64,000 bases of DNA, taken from positions 2,403,218 through 2,467,217 of the forward strand of contig NZ_CP073695.1 of NCBI RefSeq assembly GCF_018228765.1. Reading direction: 5' to 3'. The notes beneath the pieces are model-generated. The model ran no database searches. It had not been told where the DNA came from and worked only from the letters and a program-made list of their open reading frames with translations. Numbering within the stretch: the first letter of the stretch is position 1; every line of letters starts with the position of its first letter. This stretch comes from Halorubrum ruber. GTDB lineage: Archaea > Halobacteriota > Halobacteria > Halobacteriales > Haloferacaceae. Both the position numbers and the translations under genes were made by a program. Below are positions 17,820 through 25,430 of the stretch, piece after piece.

Positions 17820-19085
17820 ATGAACGTCGCACGTTCGACGCTGGTCGGCGCGGCAGTACTGTTCGTCGCGGTCGCCGCGACCGGCGGGGCGCTCGCCGCC
17901 GATCCGGTGACGCTCACCGTCTCGGTGACCGACCAAGACGGCGGCGCCGTCGGCGGCGCGACCGTCGAGGCGACGTGGGAGACCGAGGCGGGCGAGACGG
18001 GCACCGCGTCGGGGACGACGGCGAACAACGGGAACGTGCTCCTCGACGTGCCCGAGGGCGCCAGCGTCGAACTGGACGTCGACGACGACACGTACGTTCG
18101 GAACCGACCGCTCCGGATCGCCAACGCGAGCGAGTCGAGCGTCGCGCTCGGCGTCGCCCGGAGCGGGACCGCGACGGTGACCGTTGTCGACGACGAGAAC
18201 CGGTCGCAGCCCGACGCGACGGTGCGGATCCGCGAGGACGGGCGGACGGTCGACCGCGGCGAGACCGACGCCGACGGCGTCTACGAGACGGCGCGCCTCG
18301 AACGGGGGGCGTACGAGGCCGTCGTCGTGAAGCCGGGGTACTTCGAGGCGGAACGCGAGGTGGAGGTGGGACCGGACACGGCGACGACGGTCGCCGTCGA
18401 GCGGGGCACCGTGACGCTCGACGTGCGCGCCCTCGACGACCACTTCGACCCGCCCATCCCGATCGAAACGGGAGCGGTCCGAGTCTCCTCGTCGGTGTAC
18501 GACGGCGAGGTGAGCGTGACCGAAGGGACGGCCTCGCTCAACGTCCCCGTGAACGCCGCCTACAGCGTCGAGGTCGTCAAGGAGGGGTACGAGGCCTCGG
18601 CCGAGCGGGTCAGGGTGCGGGAGTCGCCGGCGAGCGTGAACGCCACCGCGCAGCGGACCGCGGCGCTGACCGTCACGCCGGCGAACGAGCGCGTCCTCGT
18701 CGGCGAGACGACCCGCGTGACGGTGCGGAACGCCTACGAGGAGCCGGTCGCGGGCGCGACGGTCGAGGTCGACGGCGAGGCCGTCGAGGAGACCAACGAC
18801 CGCGGCGAGGTCGACGTGTCCATAGCGTCGGCCGGAAACCGGACGATCGTCGCCCGGGACGGTGACATCGCTTCCGACCCGGTGATGGTCGAGGGCGTCG
18901 ACAGCGCGTCGGAGGCGGACGGGACCGACACGGATGACGGGAACGGCTCTGACGACGCCGGAAACGGCTCCGACGGCGCGGGCGACAACGGGACCACGGA
19001 CGACGGGAGCCCCGGATTCGGTGTCGTCGTCGCGGTCCTCGCCCTGCTCGCGGTCGGCGCTGCGAGCCGAGTCCGCGGTCGATGA
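17820..19085 (+). CDS. PGF-CTERM surface protein with carboxypeptidase-regulatory/Ig-like repeats
   Basis: A 421-residue secreted protein. It has a Sec signal (about 1-25, ending ATGGALA-AD), then several beta-sandwich modules of the regulatory-like type (VTVVDDENRSQPDATVRIREDGRTVDRGETDADGVYETARL). A low-complexity Asp/Gly/Asn/Thr stalk with many NGS/NGT sequons follows (about 360-395). The C-terminal sorting signal is SPGFGVVVAVLALLAVGAASRVRGR: PGF motif, helix, Arg-rich tail. This is the substrate class of archaeosortase A, encoded at 5769. The product should be lipid-anchored outside the cell; binding role unknown. Confidence 0.85.
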   Translation: MNVARSTLVGAAVLFVAVAATGGALAADPVTLTVSVTDQDGGAVGGATVEATWETEAGETGTASGTTANNGNVLLDVPEGASVELDVDDDTYVRNRPLRIANASESSVALGVARSGTATVTVVDDENRSQPDATVRIREDGRTVDRGETDADGVYETARLERGAYEAVVVKPGYFEAEREVEVGPDTATTVAVERGTVTLDVRALDDHFDPPIPIETGAVRVSSSVYDGEVSVTEGTASLNVPVNAAYSVEVVKEGYEASAERVRVRESPASVNATAQRTAALTVTPANERVLVGETTRVTVRNAYEEPVAGATVEVDGEAVEETNDRGEVDVSIASAGNRTIVARDGDIASDPVMVEGVDSASEADGTDTDDGNGSDDAGNGSDGAGDNGTTDDGSPGFGVVVAVLALLAVGAASRVRGR

Positions 19086-19132
19086 AGCGGCCGGTTGAGA
19101 GGAGGATCAGAGCCGGTCGATAGCGTCGCCGC

Positions 19133-20266
19133 TCACCGCGGGTCGGCCGGCGTTTCCGGCGCGCCGTCGGCGAAGTAGTCCGCGAGCCGCTCGGCCGCCT
19201 CCGTCGCGCGCGGCGTCACTAAGGCGAACCGGATCCACTCGTCGCGGGCGGTGCCGAACGCCTCGCCCGGCATGCCGGCGACGCCCGCCTCGTCGACCAG
19301 CCGCTTGACGTTCGCCATCGTGCCGGGGAACCCGTCGAAGCGCGCGAGCACGTAGAAGGCGCCCTCCGGGCGGCTGTACTCCGCGCCGGCCGCGTCGAGC
19401 GCGTCGGTGAACGCGTCGACGCGCTCGGCGAGCAGCTCGCGCGACTCGGCGTAGTAGTCCGGCGGCGTCTCGGCGAGCGCGTGGTGGACCGCGTACTGGG
19501 AGGGGCGCGCGCCGGTGACGTTCACGAGCATGTGTCGCGTATTGGCCGCGTCGACGTGCGCCTCGGGGAAGACGCCGTAGCCGACGCGGAGCCCCGTGAT
19601 CGCCATCGACTTCGAGAAGCCGCTGGTGACGATCACGCGGTCCGAATCGAGGGTGAGGGCGGACTCGAACGAGCCGGCGAGGTCGAACCGGTCGTACACC
19701 TCGTCGACGACGACCACGGCGTCGACCGCCTCGGCGACACCGACGACCTCGCGGACCGCGTCGAGGTCGTAGACGGCGCCCGTGGGGTTGTTCGGCGTGT
19801 TGAGGACGACGAGGGCGGTGTCCTCGCTCGCGGCCTCGCGGACCGCGTCGACATCGAGGCCGCCGTCGCGCTCCGTGGGGACGAGCATCGGCTCCCCGCC
19901 GAGCAGATGGGTCTTCCCGGGGTAGTACGGATACACAGGGTCCATGAGCAGCGCCTCGTCGCCGGCGCCGCGGTCGAGCGCGCGCGCCATGGCAAGGTAG
20001 TTCGCCTCGCCGGTGCCGTTGGTGACGACCACGCGCTCGGGGTCGACGCCGCGGCGCTCGGCGATCGCCTCCCGGAGCTCGCGGAGCCCGTCGCTCGGCG
20101 GGTACTGGAAGTCGGCGGGGGGCAAGTCGGCGTACTCGCGGAGCGCGTCGCGGAGCGCGGCGGGCGGCTCCCAGTCGGGGTTGCCGCTCACCATGTCGAT
20201 GACGTCGCCGTCGGCGGCCGCGGCGTACTGCATCACGTGGAAGAACTTCGGCTCCTCGTACTCCAT
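19133..20266 (-). CDS. PLP-dependent aminotransferase (class I/II)
   Basis: A 377-residue fold-type I aminotransferase. It shows VSGNPDWEPP at the N-terminus, PNNPTGAVYD (substrate/PLP region), VVVDEVYDRFD (Asp contacting the PLP nitrogen) and TSGFSKSMAITGLRVGY, with Lys219 as the Schiff-base lysine and Arg225 following. It likely transfers amino groups between an amino acid and 2-oxoglutarate; the amino acid is not predictable. Length is typical. It converges with the PGF-CTERM gene and diverges from the YdjM-like gene. Confidence 0.92.
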   Translation of the reverse strand: MEYEEPKFFHVMQYAAAADGDVIDMVSGNPDWEPPAALRDALREYADLPPADFQYPPSDGLRELREAIAERRGVDPERVVVTNGTGEANYLAMARALDRGAGDEALLMDPVYPYYPGKTHLLGGEPMLVPTERDGGLDVDAVREAASEDTALVVLNTPNNPTGAVYDLDAVREVVGVAEAVDAVVVVDEVYDRFDLAGSFESALTLDSDRVIVTSGFSKSMAITGLRVGYGVFPEAHVDAANTRHMLVNVTGARPSQYAVHHALAETPPDYYAESRELLAERVDAFTDALDAAGAEYSRPEGAFYVLARFDGFPGTMANVKRLVDEAGVAGMPGEAFGTARDEWIRFALVTPRATEAAERLADYFADGAPETPADPR

Positions 20267-20395
20267 ACGGGCGGGTCGGGCGCGCCCGCCGTGGCTCTTT
20301 CGACCCGAACTCCGGGGCTCCCTGAGAGGTAGGCGCCGTCTACCGCCGTCGCCGCGATCCGGTGGTTTGACCTATCGACACGCACAGCGAGCGGT

Positions 20396-20896
20396 ATGAA
20401 CAAACGCGGCCACGTCCTCAACGGCCTGCTGCTCGCCCTCGGGCTCGGGTTCATCGTCGAGCCCGGCCTCGACGCGGCGACCGCGACCACCGTCGCCGAG
20501 ATCACCGTCCCGGTCGTGTTGGGGGCGCTGTTCCCCGACGTCGACACCGCCTTCGGGCGCCACCGGAAGACGCTCCACAGCCTCCCGGTGCTGGCGATCT
20601 TCCTCGCGTACCCGATCGTCTTCGGGAACCTCCAGTACGTGTGGATCGGCGTGTTGACCCACTACCTCCTCGACGTGGTCGGGAGCCGGCGCGGCATCGC
20701 GCTGTTCCACCCGCTCTCGGACAAGGAGTACGGGCTGCCGAGCGGCGTGACGACGAGCAGCAAGTACGCCGACCTCGTCACCGTGATCATCACCGCGATC
20801 GAGCTGGCGGGCTTCTGGGCGATCCACACCTACGTCGTCAACCTCGACCTCGACCTCTCGGCGGCCTCGCAGGCCGCGACCGGATTCGGCTTATAA
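20396..20896 (+). CDS. YdjM/DUF457-type membrane-bound metal-dependent hydrolase
   Basis: A 166-residue membrane protein. It shows the family pattern: N-terminal GHVLNGLLLALGLG, LGALFPDVDTAFGRHRKTLHSLP and the second His motif WIGVLTHYLLDVVGSRRGIALFHPLS. The conserved His and Asp suggest a metal site, and four helices are likely. The biochemical reaction is unproven for the family. Its stop codon lies inside a TTATAAA box that starts repeat array A. Confidence 0.82.
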   Translation: MNKRGHVLNGLLLALGLGFIVEPGLDAATATTVAEITVPVVLGALFPDVDTAFGRHRKTLHSLPVLAIFLAYPIVFGNLQYVWIGVLTHYLLDVVGSRRGIALFHPLSDKEYGLPSGVTTSSKYADLVTVIITAIELAGFWAIHTYVVNLDLDLSAASQAATGFGL

Positions 20897-21189
20897 ACGA
20901 ATCGCGGCTGAGGCGGTCTTTCGGTGATCGACGGCGTCGAGGATAGCGTGAAGGGTTTAGCCGGTTGTTTATAAACAAGCGACACCGGATCGGCGGCGCA
21001 CAGTTTCGGATTTTCAGCGGTTCGTTTATAAATGAATATCCGTGGATCGACCGCAAGCGCTCGCAAAGCCCCAGCCGCTTACTTATAAATAACCGACAGT
21101 AGATCGGCCGCGGACACTGCCGAGGCCTCAGCTACTTACTTATAAATAGCTGCTAACGGCTCGGCGACGATCTCCTCCAAAGCCCCAGC
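20887..21189 (+). repeat. Repeat array A: degenerate units with TTATAAA-type boxes
   Basis: Five AT boxes of the form (T/C)TTATAAA(T/C) stand at about 20891, 20969, 21025, 21083 and 21140; the last four are spaced 56-58 bp. Between them lie degenerate units that tend to end CAAAGCCCCAGCCG and hold a short GGCG...CGCC-type stem. The array occupies the gene-free stretch after 20896 and leads straight into structured element A. The same unit recurs at 43921-44093. The boxes resemble archaeal TATA elements but are nearly palindromic, so orientation is unclear. Confidence 0.75.
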
Positions 21190-21490
21190 CGCGAGGGCGG
21201 CGCACGCTCGCTGTCGCCCGAAAATCAAAGATTTTCGGGATGACGAGAGAGCTTCGCTCTCTCGAACCACGCGCTTCAGTCGCTCGCGCTGCTCGCTCCC
21301 TCCAGTGCTTGCGTCGCCTGCGCCGCCCTCGCGACTGCCCCTTTGAGTCCCACCCGACCGCTCCGCACAGCACCTCACGCCTCCCCAGCCTCGTCGCTCG
21401 CTTGGGGCTCCCTCCGGTCGCCCACATCGCTCGCGACTCCCTCGCGCGTGCGACTCACGCCCTTCGGGCGTTCGTCGGCACGCGCCACCG
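21190..21490 (+). other. Structured intergenic element, copy A
   Basis: A GC-rich noncoding block with nested dyads. A 15-bp perfect stem pairs 21190-21204 with 21319-21333. Inside it are a 10-bp hairpin (21217-21239) and a 9-bp hairpin (21244-21264). After the shared string GCGACTGCCCCTTTGAGTCC, an 8-bp stem pairs 21444-21451 (GCGCGTGC) with 21478-21485 and encloses a 6-bp hairpin (21457-21471). The same architecture with different stem sequences is present in copy B, with compensatory changes. Either a structured RNA or a repeat/mobile DNA element; no protein is supported here. The last ~55 nt before the next gene show nothing else. Confidence 0.7.
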
Positions 21491-21546
21491 CAGTGTTTTC
21501 ATCGCCGTCCCGGTGGCTTTTCGTCGTCGCTCGCGTGTCTCGGGGC

Positions 21547-22803
21547 ATGACCGAGGAAGACGAGTCAGCGCCGTCAGTCGCGGTTGTCGGCGGCGGCGCG
21601 GTCGGCGTCACGGCGGCCCGCGACCTCGCGGCGCGCGGCGCCGACGTGACGCTGTTCGAGCGCGGGGAGTTAGCGGCCGAGAGCTCCGGCCGCGCGGCAG
21701 GCGTCCTCTACGACGCCTACGCCGAGGACGTCGACGCCGCGGTCGGCGCCCGCGCGCTGGAGCGCTTCCGCGCGTTCGACCGCTCGCTGCCCGGGTTCTC
21801 GTTTTCCGCGTGCCCGTACGTGATCGCGGTCCGCAAGGGCGACCCCGACGCCGACGCCGTCCCGGCGATGGTCGAGCGCATGCGCGAGCACGGCCGCGAG
21901 GTGTCGCTCGTCGACCCCGACGCGCTCGGTAAGCGCTTCCCCGCCATCCGCACCGACGACCTCAGCGTCGCGGCGGTCGCCGAGGGTGCGGGGTGGACCA
22001 ACCCGCCGAGCTACGTCCGCGCGCTCGGCGAACGGGCCGCTCGGGAGGGGGTCGCGATGGAGACGGAGACCGCTGTCGCGCTCGGTCCGCGGACCGACGC
22101 GGGGCGAGAAATCTCGATTCACAACGGTGAAAACGGAAGTTCGGGGACCGAAACGCGCGCATTCGACGCCGTCGTCGTCGCGGCCGGGGCGCACACCCGG
22201 TCGCTGCTCGCGGACGCCGGCGTCTCGGTCCCGGTCGTCCCCTACCGCGTTCAGGCGCTCGTGACCTCCCGCCCGTACGACGGGCCGATGGTCTACGACG
22301 CCACCGCGGACGCGTACCTCCGCCCGCACCCGGAGGGGCTGCTCGCGGGCGACGGCACGGAGCCGGTCGCGGCCGACCCCGACGATTACCGACGCGAGTC
22401 GGACGACTGGTTCCGCGAGGACGTTGGTGCGGTCCTCGACGAGCGACTCGCCCGCGGCGACTCGCCTGAGCGGACCGACCGCGACCTCGCCGACGCGCGA
22501 GCGTGGGCCGGGCTCTGTACCGCGACGCCGGACGGCGACCCGGTCGTCGGACCGGTGGACGCGGATGGCGCTCCCGCCCCCAGCCTATTCGTCGCCGCCG
22601 GCTGGCAGGGGCACGGGTTCATGCGCGCGCCGGCGATCGGCGAGACGGTCGCCGAGGGCGTGCTCGCGTCGCTCGCGGGCGTCGGGTTCGGGGATCCGGA
22701 CTCCCCGTGGATCGGCGCGTTCGACCCGGGGCGGTTCGACGGCGACGAGGAGTTCGAGATCGTCGAGGGGATGTCGCTGTCGACCCGGACGGACGATACT
22801 TAA
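21547..22803 (+). CDS. FAD-dependent oxidoreductase, DAO family
   Basis: A 418-residue flavoprotein. It has the N-terminal dinucleotide-binding motif VAVVGGGAVGVTAARDLAARGADVTLFERG, then AAESSGRAAGVLY, a substrate-binding beta-sheet region and the C-terminal FAD motif GLCTATPDGDPVVGP...LFVAAGWQGHGFMRAPAIGE. This pattern is shared by glycine/sarcosine/D-amino-acid oxidases and related dehydrogenases; the substrate is unknown. The frame runs upstream into element A, but ATG 21547 starts the recognisable domain. It converges with hsp20. Confidence 0.88.
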   Translation: MTEEDESAPSVAVVGGGAVGVTAARDLAARGADVTLFERGELAAESSGRAAGVLYDAYAEDVDAAVGARALERFRAFDRSLPGFSFSACPYVIAVRKGDPDADAVPAMVERMREHGREVSLVDPDALGKRFPAIRTDDLSVAAVAEGAGWTNPPSYVRALGERAAREGVAMETETAVALGPRTDAGREISIHNGENGSSGTETRAFDAVVVAAGAHTRSLLADAGVSVPVVPYRVQALVTSRPYDGPMVYDATADAYLRPHPEGLLAGDGTEPVAADPDDYRRESDDWFREDVGAVLDERLARGDSPERTDRDLADARAWAGLCTATPDGDPVVGPVDADGAPAPSLFVAAGWQGHGFMRAPAIGETVAEGVLASLAGVGFGDPDSPWIGAFDPGRFDGDEEFEIVEGMSLSTRTDDT

Positions 22804-22818
22804 AAGGCAGCCGCCGCG

Positions 22819-23235
22819 TCAGTCGTCTTCTTCGACGACGTCGACGTCGCTCGACCCGCCGCGTTTGGGGATCTCGACGTGGAGCGTGCCGTTGCGCGTG
22901 AGCGTCGCGTTCGCGCCCTCCGGGGTCACGTCGGCGTCGCGCGGGAGGTCGACGCTCCCGGACAGCGAGACGCCGCGGCCCGGGAACACGAGGTCGTAGC
23001 CGTCGTAGAAGTCGCGGAAGCGTTCTAAGTTTACCTCAACGGTGCGGTCGAGGAAGGTGACGTCGACGTCCTCGCCGCGGACGCCGGGCGCGTCGAAGAC
23101 GACGAGGTAGGCGTCGTCGCTCTCGAGGAGGTCGTGCGAGAGCGGGCGGCGCTCCTGGACGCGCCCCCACCCGCGACCGACGCGTTCGAGGGCGCTCCGG
23201 AGCGCGGACCGACCGGTCTCGACGAGTCGGCTCAC
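22819..23235 (-). CDS. hsp20: Hsp20/alpha-crystallin small heat shock protein
   Basis: A 138-residue holdase-type chaperone. A short N-terminal arm is followed by the alpha-crystallin domain (about 38-125): LESDDAYLVVFDAPGVRGEDVDVTFLDRTVEVNL, then a late GTLHVEIPKRG. The usual I-x-I C-terminal motif is not obvious, as in several haloarchaeal members. It starts with GTG only 4 nt after the stop of the upstream zinc-ribbon gene, so the two are co-transcribed. Confidence 0.9.
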   Translation of the reverse strand: MSRLVETGRSALRSALERVGRGWGRVQERRPLSHDLLESDDAYLVVFDAPGVRGEDVDVTFLDRTVEVNLERFRDFYDGYDLVFPGRGVSLSGSVDLPRDADVTPEGANATLTRNGTLHVEIPKRGGSSDVDVVEEDD

Positions 23236-23239
23236 GGGC

Positions 23240-23395
23240 TCACACCTCGATTTCGACGAGGTCGCTCCCCCCGCAGTACGGACACGAGAGGTCCTCGACC
23301 GCGTGGTCGTCCGGCACGTCGTACGTGTAGTGATTCTCGAACATGTCGAGCTCGCAGTCGTCGCTGACGCACTTGACCTCCATCGTCGATGGCAT
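23240..23395 (-). CDS. Small zinc-ribbon protein (51 aa)
   Basis: The protein reads MPSTMEVKC at the N-terminus and carries four cysteines in two pairs: CVSDDC (C..C spaced by 4) and CPYC near the C-terminus. A conserved-looking DMFENHYTYD centre separates them. This is a single zinc ribbon of the haloarchaeal small zinc-finger kind. Start ATG 23395 is chosen over ATG 23383 because a TTTAAG box (minus strand, 23422-23428) lies about 30 nt upstream. It overlaps no other gene and is followed 4 nt later by hsp20. Function is unknown; Zn binding is inferred from the cysteines. Confidence 0.8.
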   Translation of the reverse strand: MPSTMEVKCVSDDCELDMFENHYTYDVPDDHAVEDLSCPYCGGSDLVEIEV

Positions 23396-23421
23396 ATATC
23401 GACGTATTGTGTCGGCGACGG

Positions 23422-23428
23422 CTTAAAC
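23422..23428 (-). promoter_or_regulatory. Putative TATA box of the zinc-ribbon/hsp20 operon
   Basis: GTTTAAG on the minus strand, about 30 nt before ATG 23395, consistent with a leaderless two-gene transcript. Confidence 0.5.
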
Positions 23429-23457
23429 GGCGTGGCGGCGGCGGTCGCGTCGCCGTT

Positions 23458-24885
23458 TCAAGGAGTCGGGCCCGTCCGCACCTCGATCCGCGCACCCTCC
23501 GCTCCGTCAACGGCCTCGACGCTCCAACCGTGCGCCTCGGCGATCCGGGAGACGATGCTCAGGCCGAATCCGGTCCCCTCCGAGGCCGTCGTGAATCCGG
23601 CCTCGAAGACCTGATCGCGCAGGTCCTCGGGTATCCCCGGCCCGTCGTCGGCGACGAAGAACCCCGCGGTCGAGTCGAGTTCGCCGACGCGGACGGCGAC
23701 GTCGTCGCCCCCGTGATCGACGGCGTTCCGCACGAGGTTCTCGAGGAGCTGGACGAGCCGCTCACGGTCAGCGTCGACAGTCGAGTCCACCTCGACGTCG
23801 AGGCTCGCGTCCCCCGTGGCGACGCCCGACCAACAGCGGTCGACGGCGTCCTCGACTTCGACCGGCTCGACGTCCGTGACCCGCTTCCCGTTTCTCGCGA
23901 GCGTGAGCAGCTGGTCGATCCGTTCGAGCGTTCGGTCGTGTGCGCGCGCGGCGCGGTCGAGGTCGGAATCGTCGTACCGCTCGCGCGCCAGATCGACTCG
24001 CCCTTTCGCGACCGCGATGGGATTCCGGAGGTCGTGGGAAACGACGCTGGCGAACGATTCCAGCTCCTCGTTGCGACGTTCGAGCTCCGCCTCGTACTCC
24101 TTCCGCTCCGTCACGTCCGTGATGAACCCCTCCAACACGGCGGTGCCGTCGACGGTGGACTCGACGAGACAGCCGCGCTCCCACATCCAGCGCAGCTCGT
24201 CGTCCCGCGTGCGGATCCGATAGGTGATCTCGAACTCCTCGCCCGTGTCTATCGCCGCCTGGACGACCTCCCACGCCCGTTCCCGGTCGTCCGGATGGAT
24301 GACGTCTTCGCCCCAGACGACCGCGTCGCTCGCGAGTTCCGCCGTCGTGTAGCCGGTGATCGGCTCGCTCTCGCCGCGGACGAGCTCCATCGGCCACCCG
24401 GGCGCGTTCCGGCAGCGATAGACGAATCCGGGGAGGTTCCCGATGAGCGTCTCCAACCGCCGCCTGTCGCGTTTGCGGGCCTCCTCGGCCTCGCGGCTTC
24501 GACCGTGAGCCACGGCCTGCCGGACCCGCTCGCGCAGCCCTTCGCCCCCGTCGGTCGCGTCGAGAGGGACGTAGTCGGCGACACCGTTCGCGATCGCCTC
24601 GCTCGCGACCCGTTCGGAACCGGACGCCGTGGCGAGGACGACGGGCACTTCGGGGTCGCGGTCCCGGACCTCCCTGAGGAGTTCGATCCCGTCTCCGTCG
24701 GGCAGATCATGTCCGGCAACGACGCAGTCGACCGGCTTCCGCCGCAGCCGTTCGACCGCCGACTCGATGCTCGACTCAACGGTGACGTCGAACTCCGCGT
24801 TCGGCCACTCCGTCCCGAAGGAGCGCGCGTCGCCGCTCTCCGGGACGCTGAGGACGCGGACCGTCTCCCCGGGAACATCTACCAT
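23458..24885 (-). CDS. Receiver-PAS histidine kinase
   Basis: A 475-residue soluble sensor kinase. Residues about 8-120 form a receiver-like domain (VVAGHDLPDGDGIELLREVRDRDPEVPVVLATASG). A PAS domain follows (about 145-265, ending ITDVTERKEYEAELERR). Then come HisKA, with phospho-acceptor His284 in SHDLRNPIAVAKGRV, and the HATPase_c N, G1 and G2 boxes (ENLVRNAVDHG, DDGPGIP, GTGFGLSIV). No transmembrane segment is visible, so it senses a cytoplasmic or diffusible cue. No cognate output regulator is adjacent, which is usual for haloarchaeal kinases. Confidence 0.9.
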   Translation of the reverse strand: MVDVPGETVRVLSVPESGDARSFGTEWPNAEFDVTVESSIESAVERLRRKPVDCVVAGHDLPDGDGIELLREVRDRDPEVPVVLATASGSERVASEAIANGVADYVPLDATDGGEGLRERVRQAVAHGRSREAEEARKRDRRRLETLIGNLPGFVYRCRNAPGWPMELVRGESEPITGYTTAELASDAVVWGEDVIHPDDRERAWEVVQAAIDTGEEFEITYRIRTRDDELRWMWERGCLVESTVDGTAVLEGFITDVTERKEYEAELERRNEELESFASVVSHDLRNPIAVAKGRVDLARERYDDSDLDRAARAHDRTLERIDQLLTLARNGKRVTDVEPVEVEDAVDRCWSGVATGDASLDVEVDSTVDADRERLVQLLENLVRNAVDHGGDDVAVRVGELDSTAGFFVADDGPGIPEDLRDQVFEAGFTTASEGTGFGLSIVSRIAEAHGWSVEAVDGAEGARIEVRTGPTP

Positions 24886-24933
24886 ACCCGGTCCTCATCG
24901 GAGTACAACATAACAATTGGGGAACCGATCGGG

Positions 24934-25329
24934 TCACGCCTTCAGTCCGCGGTACCGCTCGGGGACGACCGTCCGTTCCGCGACCGACACGACGAGGGCC
25001 CCGAACGCGACGCCGGTGACGAAGCCCGGCCCGTACGGGAAAAGCTCCGGGGCGAACGCGAGCGATACGCCGAGCCAGACGGACGCGACGAGGATCGCGG
25101 CGCCCGCGGCGACGTACGCCAGCGTCTCGTATCTGTCCGGCGGGAGCCGGTCCCGGGCCAGCCACGCGAGCGGTCCAACGGAGATGGCGGTGGCGGTCGC
25201 CCACGCGAGCGAGGCGCCCAACGGCTTAGGGTCAGCGGCGTAGAACTGTACCGCGGCGAACGCGCAGACGACGCCGATCGAGAGGTACTGCCCAATCAGT
25301 CGGCGCCGATCGACCGTCTCGGAGGGCAT
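24934..25329 (-). CDS. Four-helix membrane protein, unknown function
   Basis: A 131-residue protein with hydrophobic segments at about 12-28, 38-56, 70-88 and 96-114, and a basic C-terminal tail (VPERYRGLKA). No known motif is recognised. Start ATG 25329 follows an RNA-like GGAGGG context on the opposite strand only, so the start is set by length. It reads away from the radical SAM gene and lies 48 nt upstream of the kinase, and could share its transcript. Confidence 0.7.
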   Translation of the reverse strand: MPSETVDRRRLIGQYLSIGVVCAFAAVQFYAADPKPLGASLAWATATAISVGPLAWLARDRLPPDRYETLAYVAAGAAILVASVWLGVSLAFAPELFPYGPGFVTGVAFGALVVSVAERTVVPERYRGLKA

Positions 25330-25430
25330 GGCCGTCGTTACCGGGCGCTTTGTTATAAGTGGCCGGCCGCGGAGCGCCGGGTCGACCGTTCCGCACGCTT
25401 TTCCCCGCTCGGCCGACTACGGAGGGTAAC

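Noticed and set aside
16994..18865. A 623-codon frame on the plus strand over the ileS start and the PGF-CTERM gene
   Set aside because: It is a shadow frame with Arg-rich composition; the overlapped genes are clear.
21136..21378. A protein gene on the minus strand inside element A, and the similar frame at 44038-44331 in element B
   Set aside because: The two frames share words such as GTQRGSRE only where the DNA element is conserved, and the compensatory stem changes alter the encoded residues. Structure, not protein, is conserved.
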